DNA of 57,510 nt from Bacteroidota bacterium (GTDB lineage Bacteria; Bacteroidota; Bacteroidia; UKL13-3), in NCBI GenBank assembly GCA_947485745.1, contig CANKQY010000006.1, positions 1 to 57,510 of the forward strand, written 5' to 3'. Each line of letters starts with the position of its first letter. The first letter of the stretch is position 1. The notes beneath the pieces were generated by a model that was not told the origin of the DNA, ran no database searches, and worked only from the letters and a program-made list of their open reading frames with translations. This document shows positions 27,176-37,134 of the stretch, one piece after another. Made by a program: the position numbers and the translations under genes.

Positions 27176-30100
27176 CTAGAAATATAAGGCCATTCCTAAA
27201 CGTACAATTCTTGGTGGAGCAAACCTATCTGGATTGATCATTCTCAAATTGTATAGGTCAATGTATGATTGCTGATTGGTTGCAACTTCTTTTTGTTCCT
27301 GTGAAGCCGGGGAGGCTAAGAAACCATCGTTGTATGCAGAACCAGTATACCTATATACCGAAGTAACATTAGCTGTATTTAATAAGTTTTGAACCATTAT
27401 GAATGCACGTAATCTATACATGGTGGTGCTTCCATCAATTTTCTTTTTCTTGAAAATAAAGTTTTTGTCAACGTTTAAATCTAAATTAAACTGTGCTGGC
27501 AAATTTGCTCCGTTTGGCGTTCCTTTAATCGGGCTTCTTACCACAACACCAGATTGAACACCTCCAGGAGTTGGGTTCAAATCTTGGGTGTAAGGGCGAC
27601 CAGAATAAGCAGTAAATGCTAAATTGAAACCGGCATTTTCAAAAATCTTTTTACCGTTTACAATCGGGCCATTATAATCTTTTCCTTCTTTGTAATGGTA
27701 ATCAAAAATAGTTTTTAAGGTATGGCGTGTGTCAAAATCCATTGGTGTTAGCGTACGTAATGACGGCAAACCAACTGAGATTAATGCCGCACTGGTATTT
27801 GGATTGGAACCAGTACCATCAGCAAACATCAACTGATAATTAGCTGTAATAGTAACATTACCTAAATCTCTTACTGTATATTCTAAACCAATACTTTTTA
27901 CAGTTGAAAAGTCTAAATTACCATAGGTGGTATAATCATTTGGCCACGACTGCACATATTGATACAATTGCGTCATATTTCTAATTTCACTGTAAGAAGC
28001 AATAATTGCCAAAGCTGCATCTTGACCAATTTGCTGACGGAAACCAATTTCATAATCCGTTTTGGTTTGCATTTTCAAATCAGGATTTGCAATGGCAGAA
28101 CCTTGGCGATTTTGCAAAAAGAAATAGTCATCAATTTGTCCAACGTTTGCATTAGGTCTTTGAGCCAAGATATCATAAGTACCAAAAAATTGCGAGGTAG
28201 TTGATATTGGGAATGAGAACCAAATACGTGGCAATAATTTAAGGTCGGGCTTGTAATCTGTAAAAGAGGCCGAAGTTGGTAAATTAGGATTTTTAGGATC
28301 AACTAAAATTGGTGTATTCCTATTTGTTTTTGCTTCTGATTTAATTTGAGATGGGTCGGTTATAGGGTTGCCATTTTTATCATACCATTTGGTTCCATCG
28401 CGGTAACCATAAATCTTTGATCCTGATAACCCAGCAGTTTGTTGATTTGCATCTTTATCTATATAAGGAATAAATTTATCTCCAATGGTAGTTGGTATAT
28501 TTGAAGGATCGATACCCATAGTTCCGGCTCTTACCTCCCCAACTGTATATACTGGCACAACTGAATAAGGATCTTTCAATACAGGTTGGTTTGCATCAAA
28601 ACGCTCCAAACGAACACCCACCCTTACAATTAAATCTTTGAAAACAAACTTATCCTGAACCCAAGCCGCAAAATAAGTTGGCTGATAAGCCGGCAAAGCA
28701 CGCTTAGTTGGATCATTCAAGAAATCATCAATAGTAGAACGCTTCCTTTGAACTTTACCCAAATGGTTGTATCCAGAATAACTTACAAATGAACTACCAT
28801 TGTTTAACAATTCACCTGCATTAAACATATCCAAAGAATAATCTGTAGGCTTGTAAGAGTTCACATCTAAAAAAGAATATTGGTCAATTGGTTTACCATA
28901 GGCATCTACCGCACCTTGGGCCATTAATTTGTCACGTAAATTCTTGTCGAAATTTGTTTGATCATTTATTACTATTTTTCTTTTAAAATTTACGGTATCA
29001 GAAAATACACCATTCTCATCAAATTTTAACTCATAATTACCACTATCCAATCCGGAAAACTGGCGATTGACATTTAAACGCATTAAACTCCATAGGCCAG
29101 TAGCGCCTAAACCATAATTTCTTCTAAATTGTTGTTCAAGGTTTAAGCCAACCTGAAATTCATGTTTTGCTTTAGGATTGCTTTTTGGTGCAACACTAAA
29201 CTCACTTTGAACATACAAATTGAATGTTTCTGATAAACTTTTGCTATACCCAGCTTGTTGCTGCCCAACATTACCCCACATATTTGAGTATATTCCATTG
29301 GGTGCATCACCATTAATTAATCCTCCAACCTGACGAACAGCGCCAGGATTTCTTAATGCATTTGAGCCAAAATAATCGTAAACAGCTTTGGTGTAATTAC
29401 CGCGTGTTTGATTTGCATTATCGGCTTGGTCATAAGTATAAAGGGTATCTCGGTATCCAACATGACGGTAATAGTCATTTAAATAAAGTGGATTGTTTTT
29501 ATCGCCTCCTATATAAAAGGTATCTTGAGCTTGATTAAAACCTTTAATAACACGGCTATATACAGGGGCAGTATAAGTTGTAAACTTTCCGATGTAACCA
29601 TAATCAAAAAAATCTCTTTGGAAATCTGCATCCATGGATTCGCCAAAGCCTCTTTCATAAGATAACCTTACGGTATAATAGGCATTACTGATATTTGATG
29701 CTTTTTTATTTGCTTCTTCATCCTTTTTATCAGACTTAAATGTTTGTGTAAATTGAAAATAGGTTCTTGCAGTATATCCTCTTGAAAAACCGTTTTTCTC
29801 AGGTCCAAGCAATGAATGAAAAGTATTATTTCCCCTACCTTGATTGTAATTACCATAATATCCCATGCGCACATTGATATTATTGGTTGGTTGAAAATTG
29901 AAGTTACCATTTATGTCCACATTGGTGCTATAAACATTCTGGCGAACGTTGATTTTTTGAAGGTCGTTGGCAGTAATGTATTCAGCTGCTGGAAACAATG
30001 TTCCCAATGCTCCTGGCACCAAAGGCTTTTCCTTAATTTCCTTTAATTTATCATCATTTACTTTGTATAAATCTATTACAGAAATACTTTTTCCATAGGT

Positions 30101-30961
30101 AAGTGAGCCAGATAATAGAAAACCTAATAATACTTTCTCCTCGTTGCCTCTACCTTTATTAATGGTTTTAATAGGACCAGAAACATATCCTTGAAATTGG
30201 TTGTATTGGCTATTGTCTAAATAGCCTGTAAAAGGTGAGGCGCTGGTAAATTCAAAGCCTCTAGAAAAGTTTTTAGTTGGAGCTTTGGTTGTGATACTAA
30301 TGGCACCACCCACAAAGTCGCCATATTGTGCTGGCGTACCTCCTGTGATTACTTGAATTTGATCAATGGCATTGGCAGGAATATTGGTAGCACCAGCTTG
30401 AACGCGAACCCCATCAATATAATAGGCTGTACCATCGGCACGCGCACCTCTAAAGTTAGGAGTTGCACCATTTCTACCTTCAACACCTAAAGATAAACCA
30501 GCAATACTATTCACACTCCTGGTTCCCAGTGCAAGTATTTCCTTATTGGTAACAACGTTTCCTTTAACCCCACCTGGATCAACCAACTGCTTTTTGAAGG
30601 TAACTACATATTCCTTTAAAGTAGTACCATCAGTTGATGGTTCCATGCTAAAGTTTACAAAACGATCCTCCTCTGGCGCAACATTAATTCCTTTAATAAC
30701 AGAATTGCCGTAACCAACAAAAGAAGCATACAGATCATATTCTCCAGGTTGTAAGGTTTTAATTACATAACCTCCCTCATCATCTGTAAGCGCGGTAGCC
30801 TTAGTTACACCATTTAATTTAATGGTAATACTCACATAATCCATGGCTTTCTTGGTTTTGGCATCTTTAATTGTACCACGTATGGTACCCATGCCCGATT
30901 GAGCGTGTAGCACAAATTGAAAGCCAAAAAGAACAGCTAATAGTATGTATATTTTCTTCAT
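27176..30961 (-). CDS. TonB-dependent receptor with carboxypeptidase-regulatory-like domain
   Basis: Outer-membrane TonB-dependent receptor of 1261 aa. Signal peptide at 1-20; a CarboxypepD_reg-like domain at 25-108 (TIRGTIKDAKTKKAMDYVSI, FVGYGNSVIKG); a plug domain at about 130-228 (NGATPNFRGARADGTAYYIDGVRV, ITGGTPAQYGDFVGGAISI); then a beta-barrel ending PRIVRLGMALYF with the aromatic terminal residue typical of outer-membrane proteins. It is larger than most SusC-type receptors and has no SusD partner. The downstream genes are a giant exported protein and a PorV-like protein. Substrate is unknown. Confidence 0.9.
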   Translation of the reverse strand: MKKIYILLAVLFGFQFVLHAQSGMGTIRGTIKDAKTKKAMDYVSITIKLNGVTKATALTDDEGGYVIKTLQPGEYDLYASFVGYGNSVIKGINVAPEEDRFVNFSMEPSTDGTTLKEYVVTFKKQLVDPGGVKGNVVTNKEILALGTRSVNSIAGLSLGVEGRNGATPNFRGARADGTAYYIDGVRVQAGATNIPANAIDQIQVITGGTPAQYGDFVGGAISITTKAPTKNFSRGFEFTSASPFTGYLDNSQYNQFQGYVSGPIKTINKGRGNEEKVLLGFLLSGSLTYGKSISVIDLYKVNDDKLKEIKEKPLVPGALGTLFPAAEYITANDLQKINVRQNVYSTNVDINGNFNFQPTNNINVRMGYYGNYNQGRGNNTFHSLLGPEKNGFSRGYTARTYFQFTQTFKSDKKDEEANKKASNISNAYYTVRLSYERGFGESMDADFQRDFFDYGYIGKFTTYTAPVYSRVIKGFNQAQDTFYIGGDKNNPLYLNDYYRHVGYRDTLYTYDQADNANQTRGNYTKAVYDYFGSNALRNPGAVRQVGGLINGDAPNGIYSNMWGNVGQQQAGYSKSLSETFNLYVQSEFSVAPKSNPKAKHEFQVGLNLEQQFRRNYGLGATGLWSLMRLNVNRQFSGLDSGNYELKFDENGVFSDTVNFKRKIVINDQTNFDKNLRDKLMAQGAVDAYGKPIDQYSFLDVNSYKPTDYSLDMFNAGELLNNGSSFVSYSGYNHLGKVQRKRSTIDDFLNDPTKRALPAYQPTYFAAWVQDKFVFKDLIVRVGVRLERFDANQPVLKDPYSVVPVYTVGEVRAGTMGIDPSNIPTTIGDKFIPYIDKDANQQTAGLSGSKIYGYRDGTKWYDKNGNPITDPSQIKSEAKTNRNTPILVDPKNPNLPTSASFTDYKPDLKLLPRIWFSFPISTTSQFFGTYDILAQRPNANVGQIDDYFFLQNRQGSAIANPDLKMQTKTDYEIGFRQQIGQDAALAIIASYSEIRNMTQLYQYVQSWPNDYTTYGNLDFSTVKSIGLEYTVRDLGNVTITANYQLMFADGTGSNPNTSAALISVGLPSLRTLTPMDFDTRHTLKTIFDYHYKEGKDYNGPIVNGKKIFENAGFNLAFTAYSGRPYTQDLNPTPGGVQSGVVVRSPIKGTPNGANLPAQFNLDLNVDKNFIFKKKKIDGSTTMYRLRAFIMVQNLLNTANVTSVYRYTGSAYNDGFLASPASQEQKEVATNQQSYIDLYNLRMINPDRFAPPRIVRLGMALYF

Positions 30962-31057
30962 TTACGCAGAATTAACAATTTTATAACAATATTTAAGAGC
31001 GGTAAATTAAGTAAGTAAATTTGAAATTAACAATATGTATTTACCAAATAACCTCAA

Positions 31058-32029
31058 TTATTCACCTTTTTCAATAAAAGTCAGCACTTTATCTAACAAA
31101 ATTCTAGAAATTTTAAAATAACTTTCTTTTGTCCATCCACCAATATGAGGGGTTAAAAGCACATTTTCTCCGCTTACCAAATAGGCAAATACCTCTTTTT
31201 CCTCCTCATTTAGGCTCTCCAAATCTTCATTTTCTAAAACATCCAATGCACATCCAAGCACTTTTTTTCTTTGCAATCCTGCCATTAAATGAATTGTTTT
31301 AACCACCTTTCCCCTACTTAAATTAAGCAAATAAAATGGCTTCTTAAAACGCTCAATTTTGGTTTGCTCCAAATAGTAAATGGTTTCTTTGGTAAGTGGC
31401 ACATGAAACGACAAAATATCTGCCTCTTCATATATTTCTTCCCAAGTACTTTCTTTTACAAAATCATTCCCAAAATTCTTCAAATAAGGATCATGTGCCA
31501 AAACTTTAACACCTAGTCCTGAGAGTTTTTTAGCAAAAGCACTACCAGTATTTCCAAAGCCAATAATGGCCACAGTTTTACCCGCAAGCTCTGTGCCTCT
31601 ATTCTCCTCTCTTAACCAAACCTTATTTTTAACCTGGTTGTTTGCCCTACCTAAAAAATTAAGCATCATGAGCAATAACCCTAGCGCATGCTCCCCTACT
31701 GCATCTGCATTGGCCTCACCTGCATTGATGCATTTTATCCCCTTCGTTTGAGCATAATCTAAATCTATGTTGTCTAAACCTGCTCCTGCTCTAGCAATTA
31801 ATTTTAGGTTCGAACCAACATTAATTAATGCGGCATCTACTTGAGTTTTGGCTCTTATAACAAGAATATCCTGTTCTGGCAAATGCGCTAATATATCGGC
31901 CCTAGTTGCGTTTGGTAAATAAAGAACGTGGTGTCCAACTTCACTCAACTCTTGTGGCAACAATTCATGAACATCGTCTACAATTAAGATATTCAAGCCC
32001 CTAACTGCGCTGCTTAAGTTGTCGTTCAT
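31058..32029 (-). CDS. D-isomer-specific 2-hydroxyacid dehydrogenase (3-phosphoglycerate dehydrogenase-like)
   Basis: A 323-aa NAD-dependent dehydrogenase with the Rossmann motif GFGNTGSAFAKKL and the cofactor-proximal Asp in AHDPY. The catalytic Arg is in LNLSRGKVV, and the His in LTPHIGG; INAGEANADAVGEHALGLL supports the 3-phosphoglycerate-dehydrogenase branch. There is no C-terminal ACT domain. SerA-type serine synthesis is possible, but other 2-hydroxyacids cannot be excluded. It follows mgtE by 39 bp in a likely rsmA-mgtE transcript; no serC or serB is adjacent. Confidence 0.85.
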   Translation of the reverse strand: MNDNLSSAVRGLNILIVDDVHELLPQELSEVGHHVLYLPNATRADILAHLPEQDILVIRAKTQVDAALINVGSNLKLIARAGAGLDNIDLDYAQTKGIKCINAGEANADAVGEHALGLLLMMLNFLGRANNQVKNKVWLREENRGTELAGKTVAIIGFGNTGSAFAKKLSGLGVKVLAHDPYLKNFGNDFVKESTWEEIYEEADILSFHVPLTKETIYYLEQTKIERFKKPFYLLNLSRGKVVKTIHLMAGLQRKKVLGCALDVLENEDLESLNEEEKEVFAYLVSGENVLLTPHIGGWTKESYFKISRILLDKVLTFIEKGE

Positions 32030-32068
32030 TTTAATAGTAATATTTTTTTTACAAAAGGTTGCACCACT

Positions 32069-33430
32069 TTATAAAGTTGTATATAACATTCTCCCCACCG
32101 AGAAATAAATAACTATTCCAAGAAGGTCGTTGCTGGTTGTTATAAACGGACCAGTAGCTATGGCAGGGTCTATTTTTATTTGGTTCAAAAACATAGGTAT
32201 AAAGGTGCCAAATATGGATGCAAAAATTATAACCGTTATCAACGCAATACTAACTGTAATAGCTAATTCATAGGAATGGTAAAAGGCCAAATTATAGGCC
32301 AATATTAAGCTAGAACAAATAATTCCGTTGATCAATGCCACCCGTATTTCTTTTAAAATTTTCTGTCCAATATTTTTTGTACCCAAAGTATCATTTGCCA
32401 AACCTTGCACCACAATTGCCGAAGATTGCACCCCAACATTGCCGCCCATTGCCGCTATCAAAGGAATAAAAAAAGCCATCTCCGGATGTATCATAATTTG
32501 ATTTTCATATACACCCAAAATTCTTGAGCTTGCTATCCCGCCTAATAAGCCAATCAACAACCAAGGCAAACGCGCCCTTGACAATACCCATACTTTATCT
32601 GTGGCGTCCACATCCGCAGTAATACCACTCATTAATTGATAGTCTTCGTCGGCCTCTTCTTTAATTAAATCTACCACATCATCCACTGTAATTCTTCCAA
32701 CCAAACGCCCCAATGGATCAACCACCGGTAGCACCACCAAATCATACTTTTTAGTGGTATTGGCCACCTCAATTATTTTGGTAGAGGTAGATACAGAAAT
32801 AACTGTTTTATTATATACATCGGCTAAATGCGCTTTTGGTTCGGCCAGAATTAAATTTTTTAAAGTTATGATCCCAACCAAACGCTCCATTTCATCTATT
32901 ACATAAACCACATAAATGCTATCAACATTCTCGGCTTGCGTTCTAATTTCTTCAATGCACTGTTTAACCGTCCAATTTAAATTAGCCTTCACCAATTCTA
33001 CAGCCATTAAGCTTCCTGCTGTTTCTTCTTCATAGCTAATTAGGCTCAACAAGCTACTGGCATACTCAATATCTTGTAACTGCCCAATTACTTCTTCCTT
33101 AACCGAATTAGGAAAATGATTCAGCACATAAGCCGCATCATCACTGTCCATGTTTTCTAAAAACTCATTGGCAATTTCGAAGGGACTATAAGTTGATAAA
33201 AATGATTCACGCGTTTGATCATCCATTTCCACCAAAACCTTTACAATGGTAATTTTATCCAAAGTATTCATCACAATCCTTGCTTCGTCATTTTCTAAAC
33301 GATCAATAACCATTGCAATATCCTGTGGATACATATTTTCTAATTGCGCACGCAAATTTTCAGTTTCATTCTGGCTGAACCAATTTCGAAACTGTTTTAT
33401 TAAGGCATTGTCAACTTGTAGCTTTTCCAT
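32069..33430 (-). CDS. mgtE: Magnesium transporter MgtE
   Basis: A 453-aa MgtE: N-terminal helical superhelix domain (about 1-130), tandem CBS domains (about 135-260), and a five-helix membrane channel (about 285-453) with the conserved PLIAAMGGNVGVQSSAIVVQGLA segment. The cytoplasmic domains normally sense intracellular Mg and gate the pore. It overlaps rsmA by one base (TAATG), so translation is coupled. Confidence 0.95.
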   Translation of the reverse strand: MEKLQVDNALIKQFRNWFSQNETENLRAQLENMYPQDIAMVIDRLENDEARIVMNTLDKITIVKVLVEMDDQTRESFLSTYSPFEIANEFLENMDSDDAAYVLNHFPNSVKEEVIGQLQDIEYASSLLSLISYEEETAGSLMAVELVKANLNWTVKQCIEEIRTQAENVDSIYVVYVIDEMERLVGIITLKNLILAEPKAHLADVYNKTVISVSTSTKIIEVANTTKKYDLVVLPVVDPLGRLVGRITVDDVVDLIKEEADEDYQLMSGITADVDATDKVWVLSRARLPWLLIGLLGGIASSRILGVYENQIMIHPEMAFFIPLIAAMGGNVGVQSSAIVVQGLANDTLGTKNIGQKILKEIRVALINGIICSSLILAYNLAFYHSYELAITVSIALITVIIFASIFGTFIPMFLNQIKIDPAIATGPFITTSNDLLGIVIYFSVGRMLYTTL

Positions 33431-34206
33431 TATTTTTTACTAGCTATTAAATTAGTGAGTTCAATAAATTTGGCTATACTTAATTCTTCCGCACGTTTGC
33501 TGGCAAATTCTCCTAACTCCTCATCGTTCAGGCCAAAAGTTGATAGGGCATTGCGCAGTTTCTTTCTTCTTTGATTGAATGCTGTTTTCACAACCGTTCT
33601 CAACATTTTTTCATCACAACCTAATTCGCCTTCTTTTCTGGTTAACCTAATTACCCCCGATTTAACTTTTGGCGGAGGGGTAAATACATGCTCATGCACG
33701 GTAAACAAATATTCAACATGATAAAATGCTTGGGTTATAACCGACATAATTCCATATTCCTTACCACCATGCGTGGCGCCAATTCTTTCGGCTACTTCCT
33801 TTTGAAACATGCCCACCATAAAAGGTATCACACTTCGGTGTTCCAAAATATGAAATACAATTTGAGAAGAAATATTATAAGGAAAATTTCCAATAATGGC
33901 TATAGATTCTGGGTACCTTTGGGTAAAATCAATGGCCAAAAAGTCTTCATTCAACAAGCGCTGACTCAATTGTGGGTAGGTAGCCATCAAATAAGTAACC
34001 GATTCGGAATCTACCTCAGTGGCCCAAGTTACCAGACCTTTTTCTGCCAATAAAAATTGGGTAAGCACGCCCATACCCGGCCCCACTTCCAATACTTGTC
34101 CGCTAGGATACACATCTACCAAGGCCTGCACAATATTGCCAGCTATGTTTTGGTCGTTTAAAAAATGTTGTCCTAGGTGCTTCTTGGCCCTTACGGTTTG
34201 TGTCAT
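33430..34206 (-). CDS. rsmA: 16S rRNA (adenine1518-N6/adenine1519-N6)-dimethyltransferase
   Basis: KsgA/RsmA, 258 aa, dimethylates two adenines at the 3' end of 16S rRNA during 30S assembly. Start MTQTVRAKKHLGQHFLNDQNIA; SAM motif I VLEVGPGMGVLT (about 39-50); catalytic motif IV GNFPYNISS, which is the family NLPYN with Phe in place of Leu. Length is normal. It is first in the rsmA-mgtE-dehydrogenase unit. Confidence 0.96.
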   Translation of the reverse strand: MTQTVRAKKHLGQHFLNDQNIAGNIVQALVDVYPSGQVLEVGPGMGVLTQFLLAEKGLVTWATEVDSESVTYLMATYPQLSQRLLNEDFLAIDFTQRYPESIAIIGNFPYNISSQIVFHILEHRSVIPFMVGMFQKEVAERIGATHGGKEYGIMSVITQAFYHVEYLFTVHEHVFTPPPKVKSGVIRLTRKEGELGCDEKMLRTVVKTAFNQRRKKLRNALSTFGLNDEELGEFASKRAEELSIAKFIELTNLIASKK

Positions 34207-34364
34207 ACTTGCAAATAGAATGTATTTGGTGGAGAAATGAAAAAAAACAATCCTGAGATTTTCTTTTTTATAAAATAACAGGCCTTATTTTGGCAACATC
34301 AAATACAGCAAATTAGGAAATAATTATTAAAAATTACCTCATTATTAGCCTTTTTCATCATTTC

Positions 34365-34412
34365 TTAATTCTGAATTCTTTCCTATTGTTCGGAATAAGA
34401 ATTCAGAATTAA
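34365..34412. repeat. Long inverted repeat, AATTCTGAATTC family
   Basis: Perfect 16-bp arms (ttaattctgaattctt at 34365-34380, aagaattcagaattaa at 34397-34412) with a 16-nt centre, in the 265-bp divergent spacer between rsmA and the M17 aminopeptidase. The same palindromic core recurs at 41899 and 55301. Confidence 0.8.
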
Positions 34413-34471
34413 TACCTTAATATTGCCAACAAGAATTTATACAACCCTAAATTCATTACCAATATACATAC

Positions 34472-35911
34472 ATGAGCATTCAAATAATTTCGCAAGGCAA
34501 GGCTAGCAAAGACCAATCGCAACTTTTTTTAATTAGCAAAAAAGATAAACTAGTCAGTTTTGGCTTTTCAAAAGAGGAACAAACCTATATGCAGAAAAAG
34601 CAAAAAGCAGGCGACTCCTATGTTTTATTAAATAGGTTCAGCCAGTTGGTTTTTGTGCAGTTTACCGAAGATTGGGAAAAGAAAAAAACCGCAGAGCAAT
34701 TAGAAAATTACCGCAATTTGGGTAATAAAATTTGTTCGGCTTTGAATGCCCATCAATACCAAGATGTGTTTTTAGATGCCACTCAAAATACAACTGAAGT
34801 GCTAGCTGTTGCTGAAGGGTTAGCTTTGAGTAACTACCAGTTTTTGAAATACAAATCGGATCAGAAAAAAGCACATACCTTACAAAAAATTGCCGTTGCC
34901 ATTGATGCAAAAGCTAAAAAACAATTAAGCGATTTGCAAACATTAGTAAATGCAGTTTATAAAGCCAGAACATGGGTAAATGAACCACAATCTTATTTAG
35001 ATGCAGTGGTTTTTGCTAAAGAAATGAAAGCATTTGCCACAAGTGCTGGTGTTAGTTGTGAGGTTTTAAATAAGAAACAAATTGAAGCCCTAAAAATGGG
35101 TGGTTTGTTAGCTGTAAATAAAGGAAGCATTACGCCTCCAACATTTACCATACTAGAATACAAACCTAAAAATGCTAAGAACAAAAAGCCATTGGTTTTG
35201 GTAGGCAAAGGTGTTGTTTATGATACTGGCGGTTTGAGTCTAAAGCCTACGCCAAACTCAATGGATACCATGAAATGTGACATGGGTGGTGGCGCCGCGG
35301 TGGCAAGTGCCATTGTTGCCATTGCACAAGCACAATTGCCTTATCATGTGATAGCATTAATTCCTGCAACCGATAACAGACCAGGCGGAAATGCCTATAC
35401 ACCCGGTGATGTAGTTACCATGTTCGACGGCCAAACAGTAGAGGTATTGAACACAGATGCAGAAGGCAGAATGCTGTTAGGTGATGCTTTGGCTTATGCC
35501 AAAAAATATTCACCTTCATTGGTATTAGACTTTGCAACCCTTACAGGTGCAGCCGCTGCGGCCATTGGTTCTTTTGGAACGGTTTGCATGGGTACGGCAG
35601 ATGAATCAACTAAAGCTGCTTTAAAAGAGGCTGGCAATACCGTGCACGAACGTTTGGTTGAATTTCCTTTTTGGGATGATTATGCCAAACTCATCAACAG
35701 CGATTTGGCCGACATGAAAAATATTGGTGGTCCGGTTGGAGGTGCCATTACCGCTGGTAAGTTCCTAGAAAAATTTACCGATTACCCTTGGATGCATTTT
35801 GATATTGCTGGTCCGGCCTACTTAAATTCCGCCGATAGCTACAGAGGCAAACACGGCACAGGCGTTGGCGTTAGGTTGATTGTTGAATTTGTAAAACAAT
35901 TGAGCAAATAA
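34472..35911 (+). CDS. Leucyl aminopeptidase family protein (M17)
   Basis: A 479-aa cytoplasmic aminopeptidase of the M17 family, releasing N-terminal residues from peptides with two metal ions. The N-terminal domain is variable; the catalytic domain has GKGVVYDTGGLSLKP and MDTMKCDMGGGAAV (metal and catalytic Lys/Asp region) and the signature NTDAEGRMLLGDAL (NTDAEGR is invariant in M17). It is 25 bp upstream of pdxA, so possibly one transcript. Confidence 0.94.
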   Translation: MSIQIISQGKASKDQSQLFLISKKDKLVSFGFSKEEQTYMQKKQKAGDSYVLLNRFSQLVFVQFTEDWEKKKTAEQLENYRNLGNKICSALNAHQYQDVFLDATQNTTEVLAVAEGLALSNYQFLKYKSDQKKAHTLQKIAVAIDAKAKKQLSDLQTLVNAVYKARTWVNEPQSYLDAVVFAKEMKAFATSAGVSCEVLNKKQIEALKMGGLLAVNKGSITPPTFTILEYKPKNAKNKKPLVLVGKGVVYDTGGLSLKPTPNSMDTMKCDMGGGAAVASAIVAIAQAQLPYHVIALIPATDNRPGGNAYTPGDVVTMFDGQTVEVLNTDAEGRMLLGDALAYAKKYSPSLVLDFATLTGAAAAAIGSFGTVCMGTADESTKAALKEAGNTVHERLVEFPFWDDYAKLINSDLADMKNIGGPVGGAITAGKFLEKFTDYPWMHFDIAGPAYLNSADSYRGKHGTGVGVRLIVEFVKQLSK

Positions 35912-35936
35912 ATTGCTTTAAAATAATAAAACTCAC

Positions 35937-37004
35937 ATGAGCAAACTTCCTATAATAGGCATTACAATGGGCGATATGAACAGCATTGCCACTGAGGTAA
36001 TCATAAAAGCATTGGCCGACAGCAGAATCAATGAGTATTGCGTTCCCGTTGTTTATGGCTCCCCAAAAGTAATCTCCTATTGGAAAAAAGTGATTGGGAT
36101 GCCCGATTTCCAGTTAAATATCATCAAATCTTTGGATCAAATAAACCACAAACGCTCCAATATTTTGGTTTGCTGGGAAGAAGATGTGGAGATAAAACCA
36201 GGAGAAGCAACAGAACTGGCAGGTAAGTACGCTTTTAAATCTTTGGAAGCTGCCACAAAGGATGCAGTTGCTGGTAAAATTGATGCAATAGTTACTGCAC
36301 CTTTAAATAAGAATACTGTAAACACAGCGGCATTGCCATTTGTAGGGCATACCGAATACCTTGCCCAGCAAGCAGGATCAAGTCACTTAATGGTTTTAAG
36401 CTCAGATGATTTGAAAGTGGCATTGGTAACAGGTCATATCCCAGTAAAAGACGTGGCAGCAGCATTGAGCATTGAAGGAATTCAGAAAAAAATAAAATTA
36501 TTAAACGAAAGCCTCAAAAAGGATTTTGGGATTGTAAAGCCCAGAATTGCTGTGCTTTCTTTGAATCCACATGCGGGAGACAACGGACTTTTGGGTTCGG
36601 AAGAAAAAGACATCATTATTCCAGCGGTAGAAAAAGCCAAAAATGAAAACCAAATTTTGGCCTTCGGACCATACCCAGCTGATGGCTTTTTTGGTTCAGA
36701 CCAATACAAAAAATTTGATGGCATTTTGGCCATGTACCACGATCAAGGCTTGGTGCCCTTTAAATACAGCTCCTTTGATTCTGGCGTAAACTTTACAGCT
36801 GGGCTGCCTTTTGTAAGAACCTCACCCGACCATGGAACGGCTTATGCCATAGTAGGTAAAAACGTTGCCAGCGAACAATCTATGCGCAATGCCATATTTT
36901 TGGCAATCGACATTTGGGAACAACGCAACCATTTTGCCGAAATGACCCAAAACCCACTTCCAATGAATATGGGAAAAAGGGAAAGGTTCAGGATAGATTT
37001 CTAA
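35937..37004 (+). CDS. pdxA: 4-hydroxythreonine-4-phosphate dehydrogenase PdxA
   Basis: Vitamin B6 synthesis enzyme (DXP-dependent branch), 355 aa. The three metal-binding histidines are visible in GHTEYLAQ, TGHIPVKDV and YHDQGLVPFK, along with the conserved PADGFFGS block. The N-terminal glycine loop, normally GDPAGIGPE, reads GDMNSIATE here, an unusual substitution of glycine and proline. Ending KRERFRIDF, its length is typical. It is 25 bp downstream of the aminopeptidase gene. Confidence 0.94.
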   Translation: MSKLPIIGITMGDMNSIATEVIIKALADSRINEYCVPVVYGSPKVISYWKKVIGMPDFQLNIIKSLDQINHKRSNILVCWEEDVEIKPGEATELAGKYAFKSLEAATKDAVAGKIDAIVTAPLNKNTVNTAALPFVGHTEYLAQQAGSSHLMVLSSDDLKVALVTGHIPVKDVAAALSIEGIQKKIKLLNESLKKDFGIVKPRIAVLSLNPHAGDNGLLGSEEKDIIIPAVEKAKNENQILAFGPYPADGFFGSDQYKKFDGILAMYHDQGLVPFKYSSFDSGVNFTAGLPFVRTSPDHGTAYAIVGKNVASEQSMRNAIFLAIDIWEQRNHFAEMTQNPLPMNMGKRERFRIDF

Positions 37005-37091
37005 AAAATAACTATTTCTAGGTAAATTAAGGCATTTGGAGGTGCAATTCTTAATTTAGTACATTGATTTTCAAGTAATTTTCAAAAAAGA

Positions 37092-37122
37092 TTGAGATTT
37101 TTATCTTCAATCATTATCTTTG
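37092..37122 (+). promoter_or_regulatory. Promoter of the DUF177-rpmF-fatty-acid cluster
   Basis: TTG (37092-37094), 20-bp spacer and TATCTTTG (37115-37122) match the Bacteroidota consensus. The ATG at 37135 is only about 12 nt past the -7 box, so the leader would be very short. This also rules out the ORF-track TTG start at 37120, which overlaps the box. Confidence 0.72.
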
Positions 37123-37134
37123 CGAGCTATAATA

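Noticed and set aside
36137-36325. 62-aa minus-strand ORF within pdxA
   Set aside because: Shadow of pdxA; no start-region signals and unusual composition.
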